In this document: positions 53,601 through 60,858 of the stretch, piece by piece
Layout: each line of letters begins with the position of its first letter
Position numbering within the stretch: position 1 is the stretch's first letter
NCBI GenBank assembly: GCA_963082875.1
Contig: OY720102.1
Location: 13,614,990 to 13,678,989 of the forward strand
DNA from: Corella eumyota
Lineage: Eukaryota > Chordata > Ascidiacea > Phlebobranchia > Corellidae
Reading direction: 5' to 3'
DNA length: 64,000 nucleotides
Notes under the pieces: model-generated
The model's database searches: none
What the model saw: the letters and a program-made list of their open reading frames with translations, nothing else
Told to the model about the DNA's origin: nothing
Program-made: the position numbers and the translations under genes

Positions 53601-53968
53601 TATTTAAATCCCTTTACAAGAATAAACTAAAACTAACTTTTTATAAAAGAGGTTTTTAACACTTTTAAGACTACCTTTATTTTTGTAGATTAGTTATTAA
53701 ATTTTTTGTTTTGTAACATTCTATTTTTCAAATTTTATTTTTTTAGATTGTTAATAATTTTTAAGACGTACATTTACATTTTACTAGGCAAGAAGAATAA
53801 CTTTGAAATTTAAACACAAATACAAACCCCTAAAGAACGTTATTTTAACCCCCTAAAACACAATATTTTAAACCCCCAAAATACAATATTTTAAACCCTT
53901 AAAACAAACATGTTATTTCAATCTGTCGATTTGTTTTATTTAGTTGGGTTAACGACTTACCAGTTATA
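27832..53968 (+). CDS. NLR gene 2 (NACHT plus LRR receptor), overall span
   Basis: Exons in order: 27832-29624 (NACHT), 30544-30702, 34751-34909, 47600-47758 (three 159-bp LRR exons), 53370-53536 (capping LRR) and 53944-53968 (end). All junctions between these are phase 0 except the last. The gene is about 26 kb although its coding part is under 2.6 kb; the rest is transposons. The product would be a cytoplasmic STAND-family sensor that binds ATP by the NACHT domain and ligand by the LRRs. At least one upstream exon is required because the first visible exon starts in phase with a split codon; it was not found. Uninterrupted exons with clean splice sites suggest a functional gene. Confidence 0.8.
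29625..30543 (+). other. NLR gene 2 intron 1 visible
   Basis: AT-rich intron without transposon. It contains one hairpin motif (about 29812-29868, TTTAACAATGGTCCATTGTTAA-like). Confidence 0.7.
30544..30702 (+). CDS. NLR gene 2: LRR exon 1 (159 bp)
   Basis: Encodes IKLDLSGNYVDDGTATLLGE, VIDKFEELNISYC and RITEVGGLAIARGCSKLTHP (two RI-type LRRs). Acceptor tttag, donor GTAAAT. Frame is symmetric (0-0), so the exon can be added or lost without breaking the protein. Compared with its sisters the variable residues are the SGNYVDDGTA segment and the SY before C. Confidence 0.9.
31683..32573 (+). pseudogene. Harbinger transposase, decayed, copy B
   Basis: From ATG 31683 (MDTLEIIEITN) to TAA 32571-32573. 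VVGAIDGTHIS (first Asp) is present at about 32112. About 120 bp are deleted after RNRKGFF, removing the segment with RWPGSTYDS. SGLLLGDNGYPC follows directly. The C-terminal half, RIEQSFGILKQRFQ (about 32320), is open to the stop. Frame breaks also occur upstream of 31889. Not functional. Confidence 0.85.
32672..33708 (+). pseudogene. Harbinger Myb/MADF-like accessory protein, decayed, copy B
   Basis: Same order of pieces as in copy A (LVKPYPVITSKL, FNLINI, coiled coil), with several stops and an insertion of about 190 bp before the coiled-coil part. The AAAGTACTTG-rich added segment is unassigned. Confidence 0.6.
33784..33993 (-). CDS. Conserved small - strand frame in Harbinger (unrecognised)
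   Basis: Reads MGRSQSLENTFMSLKLKIVH, then QGNHDDGFKHFALGKYLFW, TGYHIFNLEKFCSYIHAKWK and VNPFI. The same frame is present at 2215-2413 in copy A and, more decayed, at about 46500-46720 in copy C; it is deleted from copy D. Residue-level conservation between copies, in the antisense direction to the transposase, suggests a third element-encoded exon or a captured host fragment. No domain was recognised. It may be only the first exon of something longer. Confidence 0.35.
   Translation of the reverse strand: MGRSQSLENTFMSLKLKIVHPDLSKQGNHDDGFKHFALGKYLFWTGYHIFNLEKFCSYIHAKWKVNPFI
34751..34909 (+). CDS. NLR gene 2: LRR exon 2 (159 bp)
   Basis: Encodes IKLNLSENEISDEAVKLLGE and LNIWKCNITEVGGLAIARG. 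Acceptor ttttag, donor GTAAGT. Identical in length, phase and most framework residues to the other cassettes. Differences lie at ENEIS and at WK before the Cys. Confidence 0.9.
35821..36845 (+). pseudogene. Harbinger transposase, nearly full length but broken, copy C
   Basis: ATG 35821; open segment 36028-36465 carries VVGAINGTHI (the catalytic Asp is changed to Asn in this copy) and RWPGSTYDSRIFKNS. Then a stop follows HSED; RLKIEQSFGILK near 36590 corresponds to the Glu motif. The missing first Asp alone would abolish nuclease activity. Confidence 0.85.
36945..37677 (+). pseudogene. Harbinger Myb/MADF-like accessory protein, copy C, first part
   Basis: Best preserved N-terminus in the window: MDNKIRTLNSDQSEEVLLEL, VKSYPVITSKLTNS, KAWVDLTKNLI. 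A frame change follows at NLI. Coiled-coil part at 37550-37677 is cut by the IS3EU insertion. Confidence 0.65.
37690..38262. repeat. 18-bp subterminal minisatellite, left arm of IS3EU
   Basis: Unit ATTGAAAACATTTTAAAA with small variants, about 31 units. It is the inverted counterpart of 45895-46350. Likely subterminal transposase-binding or structural repeats; open frames across it (FKMFSI units) are by-products. Confidence 0.9.
38263..38940. other. Left inverted arm of IS3EU, non-coding part
   Basis: GGCGCCAACCAGACCTTACG through GTTTGACATAGTGACAGCGG to TACTGCCTGACTGTTATTAC is matched in reverse complement by 45460-45895. No gene is seen. It probably contains the promoter of the HECT gene copy in each arm. 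Confidence 0.8.
38944..39290 (+). pseudogene. HECT gene fragment in the left arm (inverted duplicate)
   Basis: Reads MNCQHCGEYMQESFKYCPNC (zinc ribbon) and then, after a deletion of about 350 bp relative to the right-arm gene, GSEVIFIPGTSIPFTLKQYK, ELGITYGRIVLYICFTTEVT and MEPQCSHKTETIPN, ending NQRKL and stop. It is the 5' part of the gene at 45083 in the opposite orientation. Confidence 0.85.
39291..39714. other. IS3EU internal non-coding stretch
   Basis: AT-rich. It would contain the 3' UTR of the transposase (- strand). Nothing else is seen. Confidence 0.5.
39715..40676 (-). pseudogene. IS3EU transposase (rve/IS3-like DDE integrase), broken
   Basis: Runs from MVDIDEDAVTQAILKKM with LGYRSMWHALKIDGYSV (helix-turn-helix-linked region) to the catalytic core: FCWHIDKLKPYGFALHGCID (first Asp), VRSDCGTENG (second Asp, about 55 residues on) and NQRIEAWW (Glu, about 33 residues further). 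STTWWMNFFKDL and ECLWFCF are typical of this family. After WNSHYIRKSEL a stop is met; VAGRPDELYYLPHLHDG continues in another frame to 39715. The core is otherwise open, and the true N-terminus may lie in an upstream exon. The enzyme would cut and join the element's TACGGTGG ends. Confidence 0.8.
40677..41825. other. IS3EU internal non-coding region with small repeats
   Basis: A tandem doublet (CGGCTATCTAATATTATATC) lies at 40791-40865. A 16-bp inverted repeat ACAGGCTAATGTATCC / GGATACATTAGCCTGT encloses about 57 bp at 41150-41238. No coding sequence is supported. Confidence 0.5.
41826..42365 (+). pseudogene. Inverted fragment of the IS3EU transposase 3' end, split by a MITE
   Basis: On the + strand FERWNSHFIK, then GRPDELYYLLHLHAGGNKL (second frame) matches the C-terminal part of 39715-40676. 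The match stops at 41954 and resumes at 42301 (CAAACATGTAGCCCAAACA against the ACATGTTACCCAAAAT of the main copy). Confidence 0.7.
41955..42300. mobile_element. 346-bp MITE-like insertion with 8-bp target duplication
   Basis: TGGTAATA precedes (41947-41954) and follows (42301-42308). The ends share AGGTGGG (left, inset by about seven bases; right in inverted orientation TTCCCACCT), and the interior is rich in GTTAA/TTAAC inverted pieces. An 8-bp duplication fits hAT-type non-autonomous elements; the assignment is tentative. Confidence 0.6.
42712..45083 (-). pseudogene. HECT-type E3 ubiquitin ligase gene carried by IS3EU
   Basis: Five exons: 45083-44069, 43986-43721, about 43625-43493, about 43415-43130 and about 42988-42712. 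The N-terminus is a zinc ribbon (MHCQHCGEYLQESFKYCPNC), followed by an acidic linker and a second CxxC piece (CPICNLKF). The HECT domain begins RVRRGFCFNDFHQFF, FIGESGIDDGG and continues GHLFVSSLFNGGKGPGFLAP. It ends VTGSDVIPVVGL, PTASTCSLTLRIPVH (the catalytic Cys is the C of STC) and a C-terminal FKIAISCGIGFGRV. It resembles the G2E3-like HECT proteins. Breaks: one stop in exon 3 (after LLNS) and one frame change after VHID. The ligase would attach ubiquitin by a thioester step; its role in the element is unknown. Confidence 0.8.
45084..45895. other. Right inverted arm of IS3EU, non-coding part
   Basis: Reverse complement of 38263-38940, including TACTGTGGGC..., GTTTGACATAG and CGCGTAGGGTCTGG segments. 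It lies upstream of the HECT gene and probably contains its promoter. Confidence 0.8.
45895..46350. repeat. 18-bp subterminal minisatellite, right arm of IS3EU
   Basis: Unit TTTTCAATTTTTAAAATG with variants, about 25 units, the complement of the left-arm array. The two arrays differ in copy number. Confidence 0.9.
46376..46460 (+). pseudogene. Harbinger Myb-like protein, copy C, remainder after the insertion
   Basis: The coiled-coil Lys/Glu frame (HDLKMKELEIKIEQTK) resumes right after the duplicated AATAAA. Confidence 0.7.
47600..47758 (+). CDS. NLR gene 2: LRR exon 3 (159 bp)
   Basis: Encodes IKLDLTHNEIGDETVTLLGE and LNISECTITEVGVLAIARG. Acceptor ttttag, donor GTAAGT. Differences from its sisters are THN, the SE before Cys, V for G in EVGV and NT at the end. 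Confidence 0.9.
48704..49709 (+). pseudogene. Harbinger transposase, best N-terminus, copy D
   Basis: ATG 48704 opens the longest frame of the family here (173 codons): MDTLEIVEITNTNYEIPQKQ, FLEKYTEREIVQRYRFNKNC, then LQLLVTLRYYATGNLQRSDG (helix-turn-helix-like part) and VVGAIDGTHI (first Asp). It breaks after RNRKGFFS. The rest (RIEQSFGIFKQRFQ near 49455) is present in other frames with a further stop near the end (AG-stop-AVRDQ). Confidence 0.85.
49808..50642 (+). pseudogene. Harbinger Myb/MADF-like accessory protein, decayed, copy D
   Basis: Same pieces as in the other copies; the coiled coil at 50417-50642 (EIENKKKIYILTKKLL) is open and ends at the internal deletion. Confidence 0.6.
51010..52962. 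mobile_element. TTAA-flanked DNA element, 1953 bp (Kolobok or piggyBac type)
   Basis: TTAA at 51006-51009 and 52963-52966. Ends AGCGCCTGGGACAT and, inverted, AGCCCCTGGGACAT. A second inverted pair (GTGACGTCAGAGGTGGCC at about 51133 and its counterpart near 52775) extends the terminal similarity. The paralogous site in NLR gene 1 (about 4000: GTTTAAACAAAACTT) is uninterrupted. Two short frames (51701-51925 and 52682-52488) are unrecognised; FSFHEFP with a downstream W is faintly THAP-like. Probably non-autonomous. Confidence 0.75.
53370..53536 (+). CDS. NLR gene 2: penultimate LRR exon
   Basis: Acceptor tttcag, donor GTAAGT at 53537. Encodes RLDISCNNLGDECAVAFSSC, IQCLDVQSCDFTGDGKQLL and EEVPNMKL. 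It is the paralogue of 4347-4513; replacements such as SY to SC, AS to VQ and KK to EE lie in and near the predicted strand. Confidence 0.8.
53824..53915. repeat. Short version of the 23-bp minisatellite
   Basis: Three to four units of TATTTTAAACCCCCAAAA type, at the position of the 1.6 kb array in NLR gene 1. Confidence 0.85.
53944..53968 (+). CDS. NLR gene 2: short terminal exon
   Basis: Acceptor tatttag ends at 53943. Joined in phase 2 to 53536 the protein ends KL-GLTTYQL and TAA (53966-53968). It is seven residues longer than the gene 1 ending. Confidence 0.5.
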
Positions 53969-53989
53969 AAAAACTGAAGCAACAAATTA

Positions 53990-56449
53990 TGTAAGTTTTT
54001 AGTTTACATAAATATTAGTGATTTTATAAGGTTTATAAGTATTTGTTAAAATTATTTTTAAAAATGTTGATAATTTTACTCAATAATTAAATTATATCTT
54101 ATCAAAGTTACACTCACTTATATTTAACTAGGTTGTGGCTCTGAAATCACAAACTTTCTTCATTTTGTTTGAAAAAAAAACTATTATGTGCAAAATAGTA
54201 AATTGTAAGAAATTGGAAAAGTTATTTTTAAAGTTATTTTCATTCATTATTTGGTTCTTTAGTATTTCTGTGTTGTAAACAACATGCTCTTTATCGTATA
54301 AGCGCTAATTTTAGTTTTTATTAATTCATTTTACAGTTTTATTTTCAATTATTAATTTTCATTTATTATTTGGTCTTTAGTATTTTCATGTTGTAAACAA
54401 TGTGCTTAGATAAGTGCTAATTTTTACTATATTTGGTTTTGTAGATGTATTGGGAATAATTTACTTCTAATGAACTGTTTGTTTATTCAAGTTTAAGATT
54501 AATTCCATTGCTAAAAAATGCATTTTAATGAGGAAGTGTGCATGTGCTTTACTAATATGTAGTTTTATGTAGTTTTTGGTAGGGAGCTTTAGGTTTTAAT
54601 GTTGTTATTTTCTATATATATTAAATGTTGGCAGGGAACCTCTCCTAATATAAAACTTTTACATAAATGACAATATTAAACATTATTTTACTTGTATCTT
54701 ATTAACCTATAAAAACATTCAACTTCTTTATTGCTTTATATATGTTACAATAGAGGCATAAAAGGCATGGCTTTAAACTTTTTTTAGTCATGTATTCAAC
54801 CAGTTAAAATAAATTTTAAAGATGTATGTCAATTAGTACAAATAATATTTTAATGAATTTTGAATCTTTTCTATTATTTGAAACCAGGACATTATTTGAC
54901 TTGCAACCACTGTTGTATGTTAACCTGAGTCTTATGTAGTTATTGTAGATGTGCTTTTAAGTGCTTGTATGTTATGCAAATATTAATTCTTCACCGCTTG
55001 CCAAACACTTTGTAGAAGCGATTAAAATTCCTAGTTATTCAGCAATATTGTGTTTTATTTGTAACTGTTAAATGCCCTCTCTTCTAGTGCTAAGTGGCCA
55101 TGCACTGAGGGTATTTAGCATAAGACTATTTGTACTGATTGAACTATTCTTGCTTTATTAAAGTTGACCCCGCTTTTAGTCGCACACATGAATGAACAAT
55201 TTTATTTCGTTCACACACAAACACATTCGTTCATTGACAGTTTCTACAAAAAAATAAATCAGCTATAGTCAATAATGCTATAGAAAAATAAGCGATCACA
55301 ATATAACTAATTGTTACCACATAATAAAAACATAATACAGAGAATATCGAAGTCAAAACACATCTTACCGACACGTTTAGCAAGCCACTTATACAATGGA
55401 TACAAAGGTCAACTTGTGTAATCGTGGTTAATTCAAGCAATCTGTAATTAGCAATTGAAAAGGTAAGGTAAAGAAAAAGGCTGTAATAGCAAAGCCCTAT
55501 TAGGCACATTAACAATAAAAGGCATAAATACCTAAGAAATGGCAGATATTGGCTCATGAAAATATACGGCACAGATGATAAAACTACCCAATAAGTTCCT
55601 GATAAAGGTAAAAGAGACATTTAGTACAAAACATAAACACAAAATAACTTAATAATAATGCAAAATGTAATTACCCGAAAATTCACAAGCCCGAATTATG
55701 GATCAAAAAACGTACGTATCAGTTCACTACTCCAAATAGTTTCACAGTAGGAAAGGTAGTAATTACATATAACACTTTAAATCACTTTTAAATAGCCTAT
55801 CAGTCTAGATTCATAACGATAAAAATAATAGCCATGAAATTACGGTAAGTATTAAAAAACCTTTCAATCAAGTGAAACGCACGGCTGATTATAAAACCTC
55901 AGGGTTGCCAAATGTAACAAATATAAAACGCATATTTAACAGTAACGATGCTTAAAAGATCATGTTTAAATATCCAGCAATGTTAAATATTATTTAAAGT
56001 ACTTTACTGGAACAAGTACAATCTTAACAATTCTTTCTTTACCTCAAAAAGACTTAAGCCCATACTTGGACAAATAACTTTTCAGTAAATTTAAGAAAAG
56101 TTGCCCATAAACAACTTGTCTCCTAGTAAGTGTATAGAGCAACCTTTAAAACAAAAAATTTACTGTTTTCTTGACAATCCTATAAATTACATTTACAAGC
56201 TTACACCTACACACTTATTTTTTATTAATATTTATCTCTTAAAGTGTTTTGAGGATAAACGTTTACGCAACAACAGATGTTTTAACAAATTGGATAAACA
56301 CAAAACAGCGTAAACTTTTGCTCGTACAAATTTTTGGATTTTTAGTTTTGCGAAAATTTTCACGAAATTGCACGAAATAATAAAAACAGTTTAAAAAGTT
56401 GTGTTTAAATGATATATTTAGTAGTAGTTGGAGTAGTTAAAAGGTAACC
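53990..56449. other. Intergenic spacer, NLR gene 2 to DIM1 locus 2
   Basis: Paralogue of 6530-8162 with the same order of motifs, interrupted by one solo LTR. No coding sequence is supported. High similarity over non-coding DNA indicates a fairly recent block duplication. Confidence 0.75.
55066..55941. mobile_element. Solo LTR (retroelement fossil), 876 bp
   Basis: Begins TGTTAAATGCCC and ends ATATTTAACA, so it has the TG...CA ends of an LTR. GTAAC is duplicated on both sides (55061-55065, 55942-55946). The paralogous site at about 7652 has a single GTAAC and no insertion. No internal retroelement genes are present, as after LTR-LTR recombination. It is younger than the block duplication. 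Family undetermined. Confidence 0.8.
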
Positions 56450-57147
56450 ATGTCGTACATGCTTCCCCATCTTACAAACGGCTGGCAAGTCGATCAATCG
56501 ATCTTAAACGAGCAAGAAAAAGTTGTCGTGATTCGGTTCGGTCACGATTGGGACCCGGCCTGCATGAAAATGGACGAGGTATTTAATGATTTTAAATACA
56601 AATAAGTTCAATAATGTTTAAGTTTTGTTACGGCGTCGAATTTTAATATTTTCATGTATAAAGAAACGATATTTTAAACAAAATTTCAGGTAAACTAGGC
56701 ATAAGTTTAATATTTTTTTCTGAAAAAGTGGATTTGTGTTATTTTCTTAAACTTTTTAAAAATATATTTTTTACGTTTAAAGAAAGTTTAATTAAAATTA
56801 AAATATTAAAGAAAATTAAGTTTCTATAGAATAATATGCTGTGTAGTGTTAAGGTGCCATAATTTTAAAACAAAACTAAAAAAGAATATGTTTTATTGAT
56901 AAAATTAAGTTTTTTTGATCATTCTACAAAATATTTAATTTGGACGTTTATACAACAAATATTTTGCTTTAGAATTCTGTATGTGACATTTTAATAAATC
57001 AACAATTTTTAATGTTTAGACCTTGTATAGCATAGCTGACAAAGTAAAGAACTTTGCTGTTGTTTACTTGGTTGACATTACTGAGGTGCCAGACTTCAAC
57101 AAAATGTACGAATTTCGTGACCCCTGCACATCTATGTTCTTCTACAG
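56450..57147 (+). CDS. TXNL4A: DIM1 exons 1 and 2, locus 2
   Basis: Exon 1 56450-56578 (129 bp, protein identical to locus 1: MSYMLPHLTNGWQVDQSIL). Exon 2 57020-57147 (128 bp) encodes TLYSIADKVKNFAVVYL, VDITEVPDFNKMYEFRDPC, TSMFFY; FRD replaces the usual LYD. No exon 3 follows before the next exon 2 copy (59935). A transcript could join exon 1 to any of the exon 2 copies and then an exon 3 downstream; because exon 2 is 128 bp, only one copy can be used per mRNA. Confidence 0.8.
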
Positions 57148-57280
57148 GTTGTTATTTACAGAATTTAATTTTGATGGTTTTGTTTTAGTATTGGGTATAT
57201 TGTTAAGCATTGGGTATATTGTTAAGTATTAGGATGACAAACTTCTGGTTTGGGGTTCAATTCCCATTGGTTCTGTGAAA

Positions 57281-57425
57281 CGACAACATGAGTAGTGGTC
57301 AAAACACTTGGCTACACTACATAAGGTCCTAGGTTCAATTCATACTGCTCTCACGCTGTAGTGCTCTTGAGTAAGGAGCTATAAATGATATAAACTTCTG
57401 CTGAACCAATAAAATTCAATCAAAG
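57281..57425 (+). repeat. Degenerate SINE piece in DIM1 intron 2, locus 2
   Basis: Paralogue of 8985-9115, ending at the same junction with HSD3B-like intron sequence. Confidence 0.7.
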
Positions 57426-57718
57426 CACTTAAACTTTAATAATTTAACTTTATGCAAAGTATTTATATTCGGCATTTTCTATTTTCTATCTTTTTTTTGT
57501 ATAAATATTAGAAAATTTTTTTTAATTTTTTTTAAATCTTATTTTGTTTATTTTTTTAGATGCCAACATTAAAGTTTAATGGATTGAGTGTGACGTCACA
57601 GATTAAAGTAGTCTCATGTCAGTCGTACAAGGATGTCATGTGGTCTTACATATGGCTAATGTCAAAAATATGGAGAATAAATGTTGGAAGTAGGTATTGT
57701 GAGATTGTGATGTCATAA

Positions 57719-58041
57719 GACCGGCAACGTGGTGTAGAGGTAAGAATCCTGCTACACCACACATAAGGTTGTGGGTTTAATCTCCATTGATCTTCATTGA
57801 TGAGTTTAATCTTGATGAGTTTAATCTCCATTGATTTTTGAGTAAGGCGATATAAACGGTATAACCTTCTGCTGAGCCAGCACTTAATCAGCAGCTTAAT
57901 TATCGGGCAATTATAATCTATAATATCCCAAACTGCCACAGGCAACTCGTGACTGGGTCGGAGTAACTGATGTTACTCTATGTTCAAGTTGCGCATTCGA
58001 CTTTCCCACATCGAGGATAAAGACATATACAAAAAAAAGTG
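57719..58041 (+). repeat. Full-length tRNA-derived SINE, inserted between HSD3B-like exons a and b
   Basis: Starts ACCGGCAACGTGGTGTAGAG, B-box-like GGTTGTGGGTTTAATC, body GCCAGCACTTAATCAGCAGC, AACTGCCACAGGCAACTCG, tail CATCGAGGATAAAGACATAT plus A-run. Present only in this unit, so it is a younger insertion. A small internal duplication (TTGATGAGTTTAATC) lies at 57790-57835. Confidence 0.9.
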
Positions 58042-58409
58042 ACGTCATTGTTATATTAGAATTAGACAACATAGTTTATTTATTCTAGAACTTTAATGGT
58101 GCAGATTACTACAGCCTATTCTTTAATATATTATGACATCATATAGGAACAATGAATGTGCTGGAGGCTTGTTGTGCAAACAATGTCGGTTATTGTCTCT
58201 ACACGATCTCAATCGAGGCTTTCGGACCAAACCGAACCATGGAACCACTAGTGGGTGCTAGTGAAGACACTATTTACTGTTACTCTTCTGTGACGTCATA
58301 CAGAAGTACAAAGAAACCGCGAAGGAGCTTGTTCTGGAGTGGAACGAAAAAAAAGATGAAAAATGAAAACATTTTAGGTAAAGTCACGTTATTTTCATTT
58401 ATTTTTTTT

Positions 58410-58700
58410 CATGTCTTTATCCTCGATGCGGGAAAGTCAAACAAGTGTCCCAAACATAGAGTAACAATAGTTACTACGACCCAATCTCAAGTTGCCTATG
58501 GTAGTTTGAGATATTATAAATAATAATTGTCTGGTTATTATGCTGCCGATTAAGTGCTAGCTTGGCAGAAATTTATATCGTTTATAACACCTTACTCAAG
58601 GGCGCTACAGCAAGAGAGTAGTGGGGATTGAACCCACGACTTTATGGTGGTGTACCAAGTGTTCTTACTACTACACCACGCTGTCGGTCTACTCGGCATA
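58410..58700 (-). repeat. SINE, reverse orientation, HSD3B-like intron, copy 2
   Basis: Tail complement TATCCTCGATGCGGGAAAGT to head complement GTACCAAGTGTTCTTACTAC. Shared insertion with the other units. Confidence 0.85.
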
Positions 58701-59934
58701 TATTGTCTGCTTTTGTTCTTTTTTATTATTGACGTCATTATATTTTGTAGAAACTGGTCACTTGTGCACTCACAGGTTCTGGTATTTATGGCTAAGATAA
58801 CAACGTCACCAAATCGATTCTTTTGCACCACCTTGCGACTAAAGTAATCAATTCTCCTATTCCACCAGAGGCGCTACAAACTCGAATGTACGTTGAAAAA
58901 TGGCTTGGTGTCACATGATCGTAGCCACAAAAATGCAGGTAAACAAAACTTAGTTGTTTACTGCTTTAATATTGGGTTGGTGTGCAAAAGGTCTCTGGTC
59001 CGAGCACCACCACAGCCATATATAGCTCCGGTTGTAACTAATATGTCTCAGCATGATCTTACTGAAGGATTAGCTTTAAAGTTTAGTGAAAAATATTGGT
59101 TTATATTTTGGTTATGTTTAAAAATTCTAAGAAATTAACTTGTACTCTGACTATAACTTATATTGTACAGGAGTTCCCTTCTTTGGTTGGGGGAAACACC
59201 TACTTTCTCTGTGACGAAACCCCAGAATTATGTTACCTGAGATTGAACTTGAAATTTTACGAGCATTTGGGTTTCACCATCCACAAGAGGGAGCCAGTGT
59301 TGCCGTTTTGGTTGTTTATCCTCATTTCAACGTTGGTTGTTTGGTGTTGTCAGGTGCTGGGTTGATTTGGGGTCAAAAAAGAGGTAAATATTTAAGTTTA
59401 TTGAGTAGTTTTTAGCTGGGTTACTGTCATAAAGGAAAAACGCCATTTTACCATAAACATCGACCTTATCTCTTTGAAATAAACCTCATACCCTTTTTGA
59501 ATAATACTTTGGTAACGAGAATTAGAATGTTATGTTATTGCAATTGTTAAACATTTGTTTCATGTATAATACTTTTAATGACAACTACTTTGTAATTTTC
59601 AGCCCAATATTACACCAAACATGGCCAAGTTGTCCTGCACAAGATTCACCGTCTCCAATCAAAAGTTTGTGGAACATTTTGGCTACAAACCAAAGTATAG
59701 TTGGCCTGAATCGTTGAATATAATGAAGGAATATGTGAACAAGATTGTAAATGAAGTAGAAAATAATAACTTGAAAAAAATAGATTAAAAAAAAACAAAA
59801 TGTTTTCTTGATAAAATTAAGTTTTTTTTGATCATTCTGAGAAATATTTAATTTGGACGTTTATACAACACAAATATTTTGCTTTAGAATTCTGTATGTG
59901 ACATTTTAATAAATCAACAATTTTTAATGTTTAG

Positions 59935-60665
59935 ACCTTGTATAGTATAGCTGACAAAGTGAAGAACTTTGCTGTTGTTTACTTGGTTGACATTACTGAG
60001 GTGCCAGACTTCAACAAAATGTACGAATTATACGACCCCTGCACAACTATGTTTTTCTACAGGTTGTTGTTCACATTAAGAATGTAATTTTGTCGGCACA
60101 ATAATTAAGCATTAGAAAGACTAACCCGCAGTTTGCGGTTTGATTCTTATTGGTTCAGTGAGCTAGCAATAAGGTATAGTGGTCAGAACACTTGGCTACA
60201 CTACATAAGGTTCTGGGTTCAATCCCCCTTACTCTCATGCTGTAGCGCCCTTGAGTAAGGCGCTATAAACTCCTGCTGAGCCAGCACTTAATTAGCAGCA
60301 TAATTATCAGGCAATTATAATCTATAATATCTCAAACTGCCACAGGAAACTCGAGACTAGGTCGAAGTAACTGATGTTGCTCATAGTTTAAGTCATGAAG
60401 TCAATCTTCCCATATCAAGAACGAATAAATACATAAAAGTTTAACAAATCAAATATTAAAATTAGATTTAAAATATTTACAAATTATTAACTGAATAAAA
60501 TTGTTTTTAGGAACAAGCACATAATGATCGATCTTGGGACGGGAAACAACAACAAGATTAACTGGCCGATGGAGGATAAACAAGAGATGATCGACATTCT
60601 AGAGACAATATTTAGGGGGGGCAAGAAAGGGGATGGGGTTGGTGGTTTCCCCAAAGGATTACTAA
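59935..60665 (+). pseudogene. TXNL4A: DIM1 exons 2 and 3, tandem unit 2
   Basis: Exon 2 59935-60062 (VDITEVPDFNKMYELYDPC, intact). Exon 3 from 60511 (NKHIMIDLGTGNNNKINWPM, EDKQEMIDILETIFR) has one extra G in the run after ETIFR, so it leaves the family frame (GGKKGDGVGG). The aligned stop is at 60663-60665. No exon 1. Intron 2 holds a SINE (60160-60470) but no HSD3B exons, which is probably the ancestral intron form. Confidence 0.85.
60160..60470 (+). repeat. SINE in DIM1 intron 2, unit 2
   Basis: GTATAGTGGTCAGAACACTT, B-box-like TCTGGGTTCAATCC, body GCCAGCACTTAATTAGCAGC and diverged tail ATCAAGAACGAATAAATAC. Confidence 0.85.
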
Positions 60666-60858
60666 ACAAAATATCATTATTAACGAGTAGGAATATTCTA
60701 AAATTTATTGGTTTGTTGTCAGTTTAAAAAAATGAAGTTTATTTAAAACACAAAATTTTAATATCTTAATTTTATGCGTGGTATTAAGTATTTATATTCG
60801 ATATTTTTTATAAAATTTTAATTTTTTTTTTCAATTTCTATTTGATTTATTTTTTTAG

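Larger units (their letters stand above)
57560..59788 (+). pseudogene. HSD3B-like copy 2, five exons, decayed
   Basis: Exon a (57560 to about 57690) lacks its start ATG (ATTAAAGTTTAATGG) and has an internal deletion. Exon b 58147-58377 (MNVLEACCANNVGYCLYT), c 58751-58938, d 59171-59383 (FLVGGNTYFLCDETPELCYL-like) and e 59603-59788 (FTVSNQKFVEHFGYKPKYSW to KKID, TAA). A full-length SINE sits between exons a and b. Exon c shows a one-base loss near NVAW (GTTGAAAAATGGC). The NAD-binding exon is missing. DIM1 intron sequence begins right at the stop codon. Confidence 0.8.

Noticed and set aside
55231-55620. 129-residue hydrophobic frame on the - strand
   Set aside because: It lies wholly within the solo LTR and has no homologue in the paralogous spacer.
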